Source of the DNA: Flagellimonas profundi
GTDB lineage: Bacteria > Bacteroidota > Bacteroidia > Flavobacteriales > Flavobacteriaceae
Length of the DNA: 64,000 bases
Direction of reading: 5' to 3'
Assembly: GCF_017313275.1 (NCBI RefSeq)
Contig: NZ_JAFLNM010000002.1
Coordinates: 310,001 to 374,000, forward strand
Shown: in pieces, positions 34,351-43,414 of the stretch
How the letters are laid out: every line of letters begins with the position of its first letter
Numbering within the stretch: the first letter of the stretch is position 1
The notes under the pieces: generated by a model
What the model was told of the DNA's origin: nothing
The model's database searches: none
The model's input: the letters and a program-made list of their open reading frames with translations, nothing else
Translations under genes and position numbers: made by a program

Positions 34351-37300
34351 ATGAATTTGAGTGCATATCAGGACATATTGTTCAAACTTGAAGGTTTTAT
34401 CAAACGCTTTTATACCAAGCAATTGATCAAGGGTGTCTTCTTGTTTTTGACCCTTGGTACCGTTTTTTGGTTTGCCATTACTTTTTTTGAGTACATATTG
34501 TGGCTCGATAATTCCTGGCGACTGACCTTGTTTATTCTTTTTTTGGTGGTTGAGTTATACCTGCTATATCGATATGTGACAATCCCGTTGATGTATTTGT
34601 TTAAGGTTAGGCATGGGATGGACAAAAAGATGGCGTCCATATTGATAGGAAAACATTTTTCTGAGGTAGATGACAAGCTGTTGAATTTGTTGGAACTGTC
34701 AGAAAACCCAGAGAAGTCCGACCTGTTAATGGCTAGTATTGAGCAGCGCGCGACTGATTTGGGACCTGTTCCTTTTGCCCAAGCTGTGAATTTAAAGGAA
34801 AGCTATTCCTATGCAAAGTATATTATAATACCGGTGTTATTGTTCGCCTTTATCTGGATCGCGGGTGATATCGTTTCGTTTTTTAACTCACACCAAAGGG
34901 TGATGCACTTTGATATGGCCTACGAAAGGCCTGCTCCGTTTTCCTTTGAAATCATGAATGCTGATTTAGAGGTAGCAGACAACGATGCTTTGACCATTCA
35001 AGTTAAAACAATAGGTGATTTGCGGCCGGAGGATGTTGAAATTGTGGTTAATGGGGAGCCGCTCTTAATGCAAAATCGGGGCTCTTATTATGAATACACT
35101 TTCCAAGCACCTGTTATGGAGACCAGTTTTTACTTTACGGCCAATGGCTGGGATTCCAGAACATATGAAATCGACAGTTATAGAACCCCGACTTTAGTTG
35201 ATTTTGCTTTGGAATTGGAATACCCTACATATCTAAATTTGATGTCTGAAATTATTACGGGCACAGGGAACGCTGAGGTACCCGAGGGCACGAAGGTCAC
35301 ATGGAAAATTCGGGGTGATAATGTCTCCAATATCAAGATGCTTACTGCGGATACTACCATTTTCTTTAAAAGGGATAACAATCTTTTTTCCAATGTTAAA
35401 ACATTGTTCAACGATTTTGATTATGAGTTGAGCACCTCCAACAATAGGGTTAAGGACTACGAAAGCTTAGCTTATCGACTTAACGTGGTCAAGGATGCCA
35501 GGGCTACGGTTCAAGTGAATCAAGTATTGGATTCTTTACATCCGAATGAATCCTATTATACGGGTCAAGCGGCGGATGATTATGGGTTGAGGGAGATAAG
35601 GTTGGTCTGTTATCCGTCTGATGATATAACGGATGTACAACGGATATCGTTGGAACAACCCAACTCCAATGTATACCAGTTTTATTACACATTTCCTACC
35701 GGCTTACAGCTTGAGGCAGGTAGGCAGTATAAATTATACTTTGAAGTTGTTGATAATGATGGAGTTAGGGGAGGTAAAATCACTAAAAGTGCTATTTTTG
35801 ACGCCACCCTTTATGATGCTAATCAGTTGAGGAATAAGGAGTTAGAGCTTCAAAATTCCACTTTGAACAAAATGGGGGAGTCTTTGAAAAATTTTAAGGA
35901 GCAAGAAGAACGATTATCAGAGATCAACAGCCTACAAAAAGAAGAAAAGTCTTTAAGTTTTGAGGACAAGAGTCAGATTAAAAACTTTTTGCAGCAGCAA
36001 AAAATGCAAGAAGAATTGATGCAGAAGTTCAGTCAGGATTTGAGCAAAAGTATGGATAAAAATGCTGATGATAGTGAATTGAAAAAGATGCTTCAGGAAC
36101 GTCTGGAACGCCAAGAGGCAGAAGCTAAAAAAAATGCGGATTTGTTGGAAGAACTGAATAAGATTGCCGATAAAATAGATAAGGAAGATCTACAAAGGCG
36201 TTTGGAAGAGTTGGGTAAAAACCAAGGTAAGAATACCCGTAATCTAGAGCAGATCTTAGAGTTGACAAAACGATACTATGTTACCGAAAAGGCATCGCAG
36301 ATTTCCAAAGAACTTGAAGAGCTTGCAAAGAAGCAGGAGATATTATCTGAATTAAAATTGGGCCAAGATTTTACTGGTAAAGAGCAACAAAAGTTGAATG
36401 AGGAATTTGATTATTTGGAAAAGGAGATACGTGGGTTGGAGAAGGACAACCAAGGGCTTCGGAAGCCGATTCAGTTGGATACGGACAAAGAGAAAACCGA
36501 CGCTGTAAAACAAGATCAACAGGATGCTCTTGAAGAAATAAACAAACATCAAGGCATGGATGAATCTTCCCAATCAGAAGAGAAACAAAAAGCAGAAGAC
36601 AACTCCTCCAAAAAACAGAAATCTGCTGCGCAAAAAATGCGGGAAATAAGTCAATCCATGAAATCTGGCGCTATGGGTGGAGGAGAAACAGATGCAGAGG
36701 ACGCGGAGATGCTTCGTCAGATTTTAGACAACCTGGTTACTTTTTCTTTCAAGCAAGAAAATCTTTTTGATAATATCCAAAGTGCCGATGTTGATATATC
36801 TCAGTTCTCCAGAACCGTTAAAGACCAACAAAACCTAAAGAGATTATTCGAGCATGTAGACGATAGTCTTTTTGCACTTTCGTTACGGAGAGCAGAGTTG
36901 TCTGAATTTGTCAATGAGCAAATCACCGAGGTTTATTATAACATTGACAAATCGCTGGAGAGCATTGCTGAGAATCAAATTTATCAAGGCGCTTCTTATC
37001 AGCAATATGTGATCAATGCAACAAATTCCTTAGCTGATTTTTTGGCCAATATTTTGGATAATATGCAACAAAACATGTCACCGGGTCAGGGAAGTGGAGA
37101 AGGACAGGATTTTCAGTTACCGGACATTATAAAAGGGCAACAGAGTATCCAGGAAAAGATGAATGGTTCTGGTCAACAGGGAAGGTCATCAAAAGAACAA
37201 AGCGGACGAAATGGAGAAAAGGAAGGAGGACAACAAGAAGGTGAGCAAGGTAAACAAGGACAGGGACAAAATGGGCAGCAGGGTACACAAGGAGAAAAAG

Positions 37301-37776
37301 GACAGGAAGGTTCGGGTGAGGGCAACAATGGTCAATCTAATGGGAATGGGCTAGGTGAAATGGATTTGAACGAGGTCTATGAGATTTATAAAGAGCAACA
37401 ATATCTGCGGGAGAATTTGGAAAAACAGTTGCAGGATATGATGCAAGAATCCGATAAGAATCTTGCTAAAAAGTTGATACAGCAAATGGAAGATTTCGAA
37501 AACGATTTGTTGGACAACGGAATTACAGAACGGACACGGAGTAAGGCCAACAATATTCAACACCAATTGATGAAATTGGAAAATGCTTCTATGGAACAGG
37601 GTGAGAAGAAAGAAAGGGAAAGCAACACAAATCAAAATGTGTATACGAACCCTGTTACCACCAAACCGGAACTACTTCAAGATTACCGGAATAGCATTGA
37701 AATATTAAATAGACAAGCCTTACCTTTGCGGCAAAATTTCGAAAAGAAGGTAAAGGTTTATTTCAACAATGATTGA
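34351..37776 (+). CDS. DUF4175-type large membrane protein with coiled coils
   Basis: This 1141-residue protein has two N-terminal membrane segments (about 25-75) and a third at about 150-172. A periplasm-like beta-rich region follows (about 200-490; ELEYPTYLNLMSEIITGTGNAEVPEGTKVTW). Then comes a very long charged coiled coil (about 490-770). A Gly/Gln-rich low-complexity stretch (about 905-990) and a final helical region (EVYEIYKEQQYLRENLEKQL) close it. This is the layout of DUF4175 proteins, which are widespread in Bacteroidota and alphaproteobacteria, with no known function. Its end overlaps ybeY by 8 nt, so it heads a ybeY-mnmG transcription unit. The composition of the coiled coil suggests a structural or scaffold role, which is only inference. 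Confidence 0.85.
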   Translation: MNLSAYQDILFKLEGFIKRFYTKQLIKGVFLFLTLGTVFWFAITFFEYILWLDNSWRLTLFILFLVVELYLLYRYVTIPLMYLFKVRHGMDKKMASILIGKHFSEVDDKLLNLLELSENPEKSDLLMASIEQRATDLGPVPFAQAVNLKESYSYAKYIIIPVLLFAFIWIAGDIVSFFNSHQRVMHFDMAYERPAPFSFEIMNADLEVADNDALTIQVKTIGDLRPEDVEIVVNGEPLLMQNRGSYYEYTFQAPVMETSFYFTANGWDSRTYEIDSYRTPTLVDFALELEYPTYLNLMSEIITGTGNAEVPEGTKVTWKIRGDNVSNIKMLTADTTIFFKRDNNLFSNVKTLFNDFDYELSTSNNRVKDYESLAYRLNVVKDARATVQVNQVLDSLHPNESYYTGQAADDYGLREIRLVCYPSDDITDVQRISLEQPNSNVYQFYYTFPTGLQLEAGRQYKLYFEVVDNDGVRGGKITKSAIFDATLYDANQLRNKELELQNSTLNKMGESLKNFKEQEERLSEINSLQKEEKSLSFEDKSQIKNFLQQQKMQEELMQKFSQDLSKSMDKNADDSELKKMLQERLERQEAEAKKNADLLEELNKIADKIDKEDLQRRLEELGKNQGKNTRNLEQILELTKRYYVTEKASQISKELEELAKKQEILSELKLGQDFTGKEQQKLNEEFDYLEKEIRGLEKDNQGLRKPIQLDTDKEKTDAVKQDQQDALEEINKHQGMDESSQSEEKQKAEDNSSKKQKSAAQKMREISQSMKSGAMGGGETDAEDAEMLRQILDNLVTFSFKQENLFDNIQSADVDISQFSRTVKDQQNLKRLFEHVDDSLFALSLRRAELSEFVNEQITEVYYNIDKSLESIAENQIYQGASYQQYVINATNSLADFLANILDNMQQNMSPGQGSGEGQDFQLPDIIKGQQSIQEKMNGSGQQGRSSKEQSGRNGEKEGGQQEGEQGKQGQGQNGQQGTQGEKGQEGSGEGNNGQSNGNGLGEMDLNEVYEIYKEQQYLRENLEKQLQDMMQESDKNLAKKLIQQMEDFENDLLDNGITERTRSKANNIQHQLMKLENASMEQGEKKERESNTNQNVYTNPVTTKPELLQDYRNSIEILNRQALPLRQNFEKKVKVYFNND

Positions 37777-38188
37777 GTTTCATTTCAAAAGTGACATAGT
37801 AATCCATAACAAGCCCGATTATGTCGATTGGATAAATAGGATTATTGAATCTGAAGGATTTGAAGTCGGTCAGGTTGACTATATTTTTTGTACTGATCAA
37901 TACTTGTTGCAGCTCAATCAGGAGTATTTACAACACGATACATTTACGGACATAATCACTTTTGATTACAGCAACGGTAAAATAATTTCAGGAGATATTT
38001 TTATTTCAACAGAACGCGTTGCAGAGAACGCGAAGAAGTATGAAGTTGATTTTTTAAATGAGCTGCGCCGTGTGATGAGTCATGGAGTTTTACACTTAAC
38101 AGGATACGGCGATAAGGACGCCGATGAAGTTAAATTGATGCGCCAAAAAGAAGAAGAAAAGATTAAAATGTTCCACGTGGAACCATAG
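37769..38188 (+). CDS. ybeY: Endoribonuclease YbeY (rRNA maturation)
   Basis: This 139-residue metal-dependent RNase acts in 16S rRNA 3'-end maturation and ribosome quality control. The zinc motif is HGVLHLTGYGDKD; the first two His of the usual H-x3-H-x5-H are present. The third is replaced by Asp, as commonly seen in Bacteroidota. FTDIITFDY and GDIFIS are typical. It starts 8 nt inside the DUF4175 gene. The last codons (MFHVEP) are encoded by a parS-like palindrome at 38169-38184, so the protein end doubles as a DNA-binding site. mnmG starts 2 nt later. Confidence 0.93.
   Translation: MIEFHFKSDIVIHNKPDYVDWINRIIESEGFEVGQVDYIFCTDQYLLQLNQEYLQHDTFTDIITFDYSNGKIISGDIFISTERVAENAKKYEVDFLNELRRVMSHGVLHLTGYGDKDADEVKLMRQKEEEKIKMFHVEP
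38169..38184. promoter_or_regulatory. parS-like centromere site (left of mnmG)
   Basis: TGTTCCACGTGGAACC differs at one end base from the perfect palindrome found at 40070-40085 and closely resembles the bacterial parS consensus TGTTTCACGTGAAACA. It overlaps the final codons of ybeY. ParB binds such sites to organise and segregate the chromosome origin region. Confidence 0.8.
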
Positions 38189-38190
38189 AT

Positions 38191-40059
38191 ATGTTTGAAA
38201 AGGAATATGATGTTATAGTTGTTGGCGGAGGACATGCTGGCGCCGAGGCAACGGCCGCTGCCGCCAATATGGGGTCAAGCACTTTGTTGGTTACGATGAA
38301 CCTTCAAACTATTGGGCAGATGTCTTGCAACCCAGCTATGGGAGGAATCGCAAAGGGGCAAATTGTGCGAGAGATTGATGCGCTTGGAGGTTATAGCGGG
38401 ATAGTTTCTGACAAGTCCGCCATTCAGTTTAAGATGCTTAATAAGTCCAAGGGGCCTGCCATGTGGAGTCCCCGTGCACAAAATGATCGTATGCGTTTTG
38501 CAGAAGAGTGGCGAATGGCTTTAGAGAACACCCCCAATGCAGACTTCTATCAGGAGATGGTCAGCGGTTTGCTCATTGAAGGAGATAGGGTCGTTGGGGT
38601 TAAAACAAGTCTCGGTTTAGAGATCAGGGCCAAAGCCGTGGTGCTTACAAACGGTACTTTTCTAAACGGTTTGATACATATAGGGGAGAAACAATTAGGG
38701 GGAGGTAGAGCAGGAGAAAAGGCAGCCACTGGAATCACGGAACAATTAGTGGAGCTTGGTTTTGATAGTGGAAGAATGAAAACGGGAACTCCTCCACGAG
38801 TAGATGGTAGGTCTTTGGATTATTCAAAAATGATTCCCCAACCTGGCGACGATCAACCCGAAAAATTCTCTTACTTGAACACTCCGGTGCTTAAAACACA
38901 GCGCGATTGCCATATGACGCACACTAGTAAATTGGTGCATGATTTATTGCGTGAAGGTTTTGAAAGATCACCGATGTTCAATGGCAGAATTAAAAGCATT
39001 GGGCCACGATATTGTCCATCTATTGAGGACAAGATAAATCGTTTTGCGGACAAAGATTCCCATCAAATTTTTGTTGAACCCGAGGGGTGGAATACAGTAG
39101 AAGTTTATGTGAACGGCTTCTCAACTTCATTGCCCGAGGATGTCCAATATAATGCTCTGAAATCTGTAAAAGGGTTTGAGCACGTAAAGTTCTTTAGGCC
39201 TGGGTACGCGATAGAATATGATTATTTCCCGCCCACACAATTAAAACACACATTGGAAACCAAGTTGGTGAACAACCTTTATTTTGCTGGCCAGATCAAT
39301 GGAACTACAGGTTATGAAGAAGCTGCCTCCCAAGGTTTAATTGCGGGTATAAATGCGCACCTTAAAACCAAAGAAAAAGAGCCGTTCATTCTAAAAAGAG
39401 ACGAGGCTTATATCGGGGTTTTGGTCGACGATTTGATTACAAAGGGCACCGAAGAACCTTATCGAATGTTTACCTCTAGGGCAGAATATCGAACATTGCT
39501 GCGCCAAGACAATGCCGATTTGCGACTGACTCCGAAGGGATATGAAATAGGGCTGGCCAAAGAAGAACGTTTAAAACGAATGGAGGACAAGATGAGCAAG
39601 TCCGAAAACTTCATTGACTTTTTTAAAAAGACGAGCTACACTACGGACGAAATCAATCCTATTTTGGAGTCATTGAATTCATCTTTGGTAAAGCAGTCCG
39701 ATAAACTGTTCAAGGTTTTTTCTAGACCAAAAGTTACCATGGACCATATGCTTCAGTTGGAATCTGTTTCTGAATTTGTAAACCAAAATGAATTGGATAC
39801 CGAGGTGTTGGAACAAGCCGAAATCCAAGTTAAATATTCTGGATACATCGAAAAGGAAAAAACAAATGCCGATAAACTTCAGCGTTTGGAGAATGTTCGT
39901 ATCCCAGATAATTTTGATTATTCCAAACTAAAATCATTATCCTATGAAGCTAGGGAAAAGCTGCAGTCGATACAGCCCGTTACCATTTCCCAGGCATCAA
40001 GGATAAGCGGTGTTTCCCCTGCCGACATCAGTGTGCTTTTGGTGTATTTGGGGAGATAA
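38191..40059 (+). CDS. mnmG: tRNA uridine-5-carboxymethylaminomethyl modification enzyme MnmG
   Basis: With MnmE, this 622-residue FAD-dependent protein makes the cmnm5 modification on wobble uridine 34 of several tRNAs. The dinucleotide-binding loop VVGGGHAGAEAT lies at residues 11-22, and the GidA signatures CNPAMGG and GYEEAASQGLIAG are present. The C-terminal helical domain (IQVKYSGYIEKE to ISVLLVYLG) needed for tRNA/MnmE contact is intact. Length is normal. It starts 2 nt after ybeY and is flanked by parS-like sites on both sides. In many bacteria mnmG lies near the replication origin, which fits. Confidence 0.97.
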   Translation: MFEKEYDVIVVGGGHAGAEATAAAANMGSSTLLVTMNLQTIGQMSCNPAMGGIAKGQIVREIDALGGYSGIVSDKSAIQFKMLNKSKGPAMWSPRAQNDRMRFAEEWRMALENTPNADFYQEMVSGLLIEGDRVVGVKTSLGLEIRAKAVVLTNGTFLNGLIHIGEKQLGGGRAGEKAATGITEQLVELGFDSGRMKTGTPPRVDGRSLDYSKMIPQPGDDQPEKFSYLNTPVLKTQRDCHMTHTSKLVHDLLREGFERSPMFNGRIKSIGPRYCPSIEDKINRFADKDSHQIFVEPEGWNTVEVYVNGFSTSLPEDVQYNALKSVKGFEHVKFFRPGYAIEYDYFPPTQLKHTLETKLVNNLYFAGQINGTTGYEEAASQGLIAGINAHLKTKEKEPFILKRDEAYIGVLVDDLITKGTEEPYRMFTSRAEYRTLLRQDNADLRLTPKGYEIGLAKEERLKRMEDKMSKSENFIDFFKKTSYTTDEINPILESLNSSLVKQSDKLFKVFSRPKVTMDHMLQLESVSEFVNQNELDTEVLEQAEIQVKYSGYIEKEKTNADKLQRLENVRIPDNFDYSKLKSLSYEAREKLQSIQPVTISQASRISGVSPADISVLLVYLGR

Positions 40060-40069
40060 ACCTTTGATT

Positions 40070-40085
40070 TGTTCCACGTGGAACA
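40070..40085. promoter_or_regulatory. parS centromere site (right of mnmG)
   Basis: TGTTCCACGTGGAACA is a perfect 16-bp palindrome, two changes from the bacterial parS consensus TGTTTCACGTGAAACA. It lies in the short gap after mnmG, outside any gene, 1.9 kb from the left copy. Confidence 0.87.
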
Positions 40086-40156
40086 TAGCTTTTTGTTTTA
40101 CCCTATTATCGAAATGGCTCAGTTTTTGATTATAATTTCGCATAACACTATGCCGG

Positions 40157-40702
40157 ATGAAGCGGATATTACTAGCCATTTTTGCTTTGGTCTTTTTAAT
40201 TTCTTGTATTCCGTTACGGATTGCTCCGAATATAAAAGACTATAAAGTGACGGAGGGTAAGCGATTTAAAAAAGGACTCCCTAAAAAGGATGTTTTTGTT
40301 TTTGAAGATCCAAAAAACGCTGACGAATTTTACCGTTACATCAACACAAAATTTCAACTCAACGATTATTATGTTGATGTGCAAGTTCCTTTTTCTTTAG
40401 ATGCAAAAACATTTTACTTTTCGTTTTATGAAGTTGAAATTCCGACCAAGTCCATTAATTTAATTCCTTTGGCTTTGGACGTGGCTTTGAATAAAGCCGC
40501 AGATATGGATCCTGTTTTTGATGAGGTCCATACATCTCGAACGGGAAACTGGTATATTGCCATTGAAGTTTTTAATGACAGCAACGGAGATTGTTTATCT
40601 GAAAATTCCGTTTCAAGAGAGTTGGTTTTATCCTATCTTCGGAAATTGAAAAACGAATATTTGGCAACCGATAATTACAATGAAATTGTTTTTAAAAACT
40701 AA
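40157..40702 (+). CDS. Predicted lipoprotein, unknown family
   Basis: This 181-residue protein has a lipoprotein signal peptide with a FLISC lipobox (Cys17), so it should be lipid-anchored in the envelope. The mature part has a DVFVFEDPKNADEFYRYIN stretch, aromatic-rich strands (YYVDVQVPFSLDAKTFYFSFYEVEIP), and a C-terminal helix (SVSRELVLSYLRKLKNEYL). I do not recognise a named family; it resembles small flavobacterial lipoproteins of unknown role. The 3' end overlaps the methyltransferase gene by 23 nt, so the two are probably translated together. Confidence 0.75.
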   Translation: MKRILLAIFALVFLISCIPLRIAPNIKDYKVTEGKRFKKGLPKKDVFVFEDPKNADEFYRYINTKFQLNDYYVDVQVPFSLDAKTFYFSFYEVEIPTKSINLIPLALDVALNKAADMDPVFDEVHTSRTGNWYIAIEVFNDSNGDCLSENSVSRELVLSYLRKLKNEYLATDNYNEIVFKN

Positions 40703-41510
40703 GGATTTTTCTGTTTCAGGAGAACAGTTCGAATTGCATCGGGATGAAGAATTGGATATGCTGGTAACCAAACCGCAGCCTCAAAACCTGACACCTTATT
40801 ATGAGAGCGAGGACTATATTTCCCATACAGACTCCCAAACCTCTTTTACGGACCGATTATATCAGCTAGTTAAGAGAAAAAACCTCAGAAATAAAATACA
40901 AAAGGTTGTAAATCAATTAGATAGCATAAAAAACCTCCTGGATTTGGGTGCAGGAACAGGGGATTTCTTGATTACGGCCCAAAATTCGGGTTTTAAGGTA
41001 ACGGGAGTAGAGCCGAATAACAAGGCCAGAAAGTTAGCCGAACAAAAAGGGGTACATCTTTTTTCAAGTTTAGCGGACGTATCAAACCAAAAATTTCAGG
41101 CCATTACCCTTTGGCACGTGTTGGAGCATCTTCCCGATTTGGATGAACAGATTAAGTCCTTGGTCAATCTTTTGGTAGAAGATGGTGTTTTGGTGATTGC
41201 CGTCCCTAACTTTAAATCGTACGACGCCAAACATTACAAATCGCATTGGGCGGCTTTTGATGTTCCAAGACATCTGTGGCATTTTTCAAAAACATCCATT
41301 GCCAAACTTTTTGCCCCTCATCAAATGGAGGTCATCAAAATAAAACCCATGTGGTTCGATGCGTTTTATGTTTCCATGCTGTCCGAAAAATATAGGGGGA
41401 ACAAAGGCTACCTGTTCAGAGCCTTTTTTGTTGGATTATGGTCCAATATCAAAGCTATCTTCACCAAAGAGCATTCTTCTTTGATCTACATCCTTAAAAA
41501 GCGTAAATAA
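40680..41510 (+). CDS. Class I SAM-dependent methyltransferase
   Basis: This 276-residue methyltransferase has the SAM-binding loop LDLGAGTGDF (about 88-97) and the motif II acidic end GVEP. It continues with WHVLEHLPD, which is typical of the Methyltransf_23 / UbiG-like group. The conserved post-motif segment VPNFKSYDAKHYKSHWAAFDVPRHLWHFS is usual in flavobacterial homologues annotated only as 'methyltransferase'. The substrate is unknown. Its ATG is inside the 3' end of the lipoprotein gene (23-nt overlap). A 238-nt non-coding stretch follows. Confidence 0.87.
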   Translation: MKLFLKTKDFSVSGEQFELHRDEELDMLVTKPQPQNLTPYYESEDYISHTDSQTSFTDRLYQLVKRKNLRNKIQKVVNQLDSIKNLLDLGAGTGDFLITAQNSGFKVTGVEPNNKARKLAEQKGVHLFSSLADVSNQKFQAITLWHVLEHLPDLDEQIKSLVNLLVEDGVLVIAVPNFKSYDAKHYKSHWAAFDVPRHLWHFSKTSIAKLFAPHQMEVIKIKPMWFDAFYVSMLSEKYRGNKGYLFRAFFVGLWSNIKAIFTKEHSSLIYILKKRK

Positions 41511-41722
41511 GCGGTTTTTAAGCTCGCTGCGCTAATATTCTAGCTTCGGATGGATAACACCATCAAACAAAAAAGATTCGCTTAAATGGGCGCATTTGCG
41601 GAACCCTTAAAAATAAACAACTCCAATGCGACCAAACCTTTTTCATAGAAAAAACCTATGACCGGTAAAATACTTGTTGGAGAACCTCTAAACTTAAATG
41701 ATCCCCTTTCCAAAAGCTTTTC

Positions 41723-41730
41723 TATTTTTG
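41723..41730 (+). promoter_or_regulatory. Candidate -7 box of the OmpH-like gene
   Basis: TATTTTTG is an exact TANNTTTG match ending 18 nt before the ATG; no -33 TTG at the expected spacing. Confidence 0.45.
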
Positions 41731-41748
41731 CGCATCGATAAAAAGTAA

Positions 41749-42258
41749 ATGATGAAAAAAGTAGTAGTGCTTGCGATTGCCGTCACCGCCATGGCATGTC
41801 AGCAAAACAAAATCGGATATGTGGACAGTGTAAAGGTCATGGAAGAATATCAAGAGAAGATTGATGTGGATGCCAGGTTCAAAACAAAAGCTGATGCCAT
41901 GACCAAAAAAAGGGACAGTATTTCCCAAGCCTTTCAAATGGAGTTGCAAGAATTCCAGACCAAGGCTCAAAAAATGTCTCAGAAAAATGCGCAAGAAGAA
42001 TATGCCCAATTGCAACAACGAGGACAATTTGTTGGTCAACAACTCCAACAAGAAGAACAACAGTTGCAACAGACCGGTCAAGCCGAAATGGACAGTTTGG
42101 TAAGAAAGGTAAAAAAAGAGATTAGGGCTTACGGCAAAGCAAATGGTTACACCTATATTTTAGGTGGCGGCGAAGGTGGCTCGGTAATTTACGGAGAAGA
42201 AGCAAATGACGTTACGGACGCCGTTCTTAAAATTTTGAACGATAGATACGAGAATTAA
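41749..42258 (+). CDS. OmpH/Skp family periplasmic chaperone-like lipoprotein
   Basis: This 169-residue protein has a short signal with a lipobox-like AMAC (Cys17), then the OmpH opening IGYVDSVKVMEEY. A long Gln/Lys-rich coiled coil follows (about 40-120; the tentacle arms of Skp), and it ends with the strand-forming AYGKANGYTYILGGGEGG. Skp proteins hold unfolded outer-membrane proteins in the periplasm. The lipid anchor is a difference from soluble E. coli Skp and is inferred from the Cys only. It is a single gene with its own -7 box and a terminator after it. Confidence 0.85.
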   Translation: MMKKVVVLAIAVTAMACQQNKIGYVDSVKVMEEYQEKIDVDARFKTKADAMTKKRDSISQAFQMELQEFQTKAQKMSQKNAQEEYAQLQQRGQFVGQQLQQEEQQLQQTGQAEMDSLVRKVKKEIRAYGKANGYTYILGGGEGGSVIYGEEANDVTDAVLKILNDRYEN

Positions 42259-42282
42259 ACACTACACAATGTAGGTGCTTGG

Positions 42283-42311
42283 AAAACCCATTCTTTTAGA
42301 GTGGGTTTTTT
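42283..42311. terminator. Hairpin terminator between convergent genes
   Basis: AAAACCCA (42283-42290) pairs with TGGGTTTT (42302-42309) around an 11-nt loop, and the T-run extends to 42311. It serves the OmpH-like gene (plus) and the membrane-protein gene ending at 42315 (minus). Confidence 0.75.
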
Positions 42312-42314
42312 TAT

Positions 42315-42893
42315 TTACTTCAACTGTCTTTTCTTATAAGTAAGGAACAGAAAAATTGAAAAACCGACCTCAATGATCGAACCGGCAAGTGCGGAAAATC
42401 CCGAAGAAACCTTCAAATAAAAGAGGATAATTGCCGCAACGCCCAATAAACCGCCCAAAACCCAATATGTTTTGATACCATATAGGGTAGAGAACGTTAA
42501 ATATCTTCCGCCAATGATCAATAACATTCCCTGAAAAAACCAGGCGTGGTTCTGTAGTGATAGGAGCAGGGCCAAGGGAATGCACATCAACATAAAAATT
42601 GTCCCTTCCATGGCCAATTTTCCCAAAGGGTTTTGTTTCGAATGACTTCCAGGAACACCTATCAATTTGGCCAGTAACAACCCTATTGGATGAATGAGCA
42701 TACCGCCAAAAAACAAGGTCCAGATGGCGGTTTGTGAAGAAATAAAAATCGCAACCAAAGCGGCCGCCAACCATACGCTTCCAGATGCCAGAACCCCCAT
42801 CGCACCATCGGCATAGCCTTGGCGTAAATCGGATTGTGCACTTGAAATGGAATCAACGGTAGTGCCTTCCTTGTTTTGTAATTGTTCGTTCAT
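42315..42893 (-). CDS. Integral membrane protein, unknown function
   Basis: This 192-residue protein has a polar N terminus of about 35 residues and then six likely membrane segments. Notable stretches are FFGGMLIHPIGLLLAKLIG, PGSHSKQNPLGKLAMEGTIFM and GGRYLTFSTLYGIKTYWVLGG. It looks like a DUF7010-type family, but I am not certain of the number. No transporter signature is visible. It is downstream of two other small membrane-protein genes on the same strand, with a 50-nt gap to the nearer one. Confidence 0.7.
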   Translation of the reverse strand: MNEQLQNKEGTTVDSISSAQSDLRQGYADGAMGVLASGSVWLAAALVAIFISSQTAIWTLFFGGMLIHPIGLLLAKLIGVPGSHSKQNPLGKLAMEGTIFMLMCIPLALLLSLQNHAWFFQGMLLIIGGRYLTFSTLYGIKTYWVLGGLLGVAAIILFYLKVSSGFSALAGSIIEVGFSIFLFLTYKKRQLK

Positions 42894-42943
42894 TTTTTGA
42901 CTGAAAGCCTGTTGCTCTTTTGAGCTTTTATGGTTCTAGACAA

Positions 42944-43399
42944 TCACATTTTAAGTTCAATATCAAGTTGTCTTCCTTCTTCTTTGGCTTTATTGTCCAT
43001 GCCGGCACCTATGGCAAGACCAATGGACATGCCAACCGGTAAGCCAATTCCCAAAAATGCCATGTTGCCCAAACTAAGGCCCAAAGCTGCTCCAATGGGA
43101 ATCCCGAAAACCGTCATCCCAAGAACAAACCATGTTTTTCTATAATAATTTATGGGTACCACCTTTAATTTTTGAGCCAGTAAACCAATAATTTTAGATT
43201 GCTCTTTTCGAATTTCTGCTCTCAAGACCTTATCAGCACCTGTTACCGAATTAAGTTGCGTTATATGCTTATTGATGACCAATTCGATTTCTTGGGGCAA
43301 TTTCTTTTTTTTGATTTCAATGATCAATCGTTCAAATTGCTCGTAGGCCTCTTTACTTTTCTTGGTGAGTTCGGGTCTTTGGATAGGGTCAAGAATCAT
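42944..43399 (-). CDS. Small membrane protein with glycine-rich hairpin, unknown function
   Basis: The first 85 residues of this 151-residue protein form charged helices (ELTKKSKEAYEQFERLIIEIKKKKLP). They are followed by two closely spaced glycine-rich membrane segments (about 92-135; GIPIGAALGLSLG and GIGLPVGMSIGLAIGAG) and a short charged tail. The glycine zipper pattern suggests a membrane hairpin. I do not recognise the family. It lies 15 nt after the DoxX-like gene and is probably co-transcribed with it. Confidence 0.68.
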   Translation of the reverse strand: MILDPIQRPELTKKSKEAYEQFERLIIEIKKKKLPQEIELVINKHITQLNSVTGADKVLRAEIRKEQSKIIGLLAQKLKVVPINYYRKTWFVLGMTVFGIPIGAALGLSLGNMAFLGIGLPVGMSIGLAIGAGMDNKAKEEGRQLDIELKM

Positions 43400-43414
43400 T
43401 TTTAAGAAATGTTT

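Noticed and set aside
40008..40179. Minus-strand open frame across the right parS site, containing AMFHVEQ
   Set aside because: The palindrome itself reads as MFHVE in either strand; the frame has no other coding features and overlaps mnmG.
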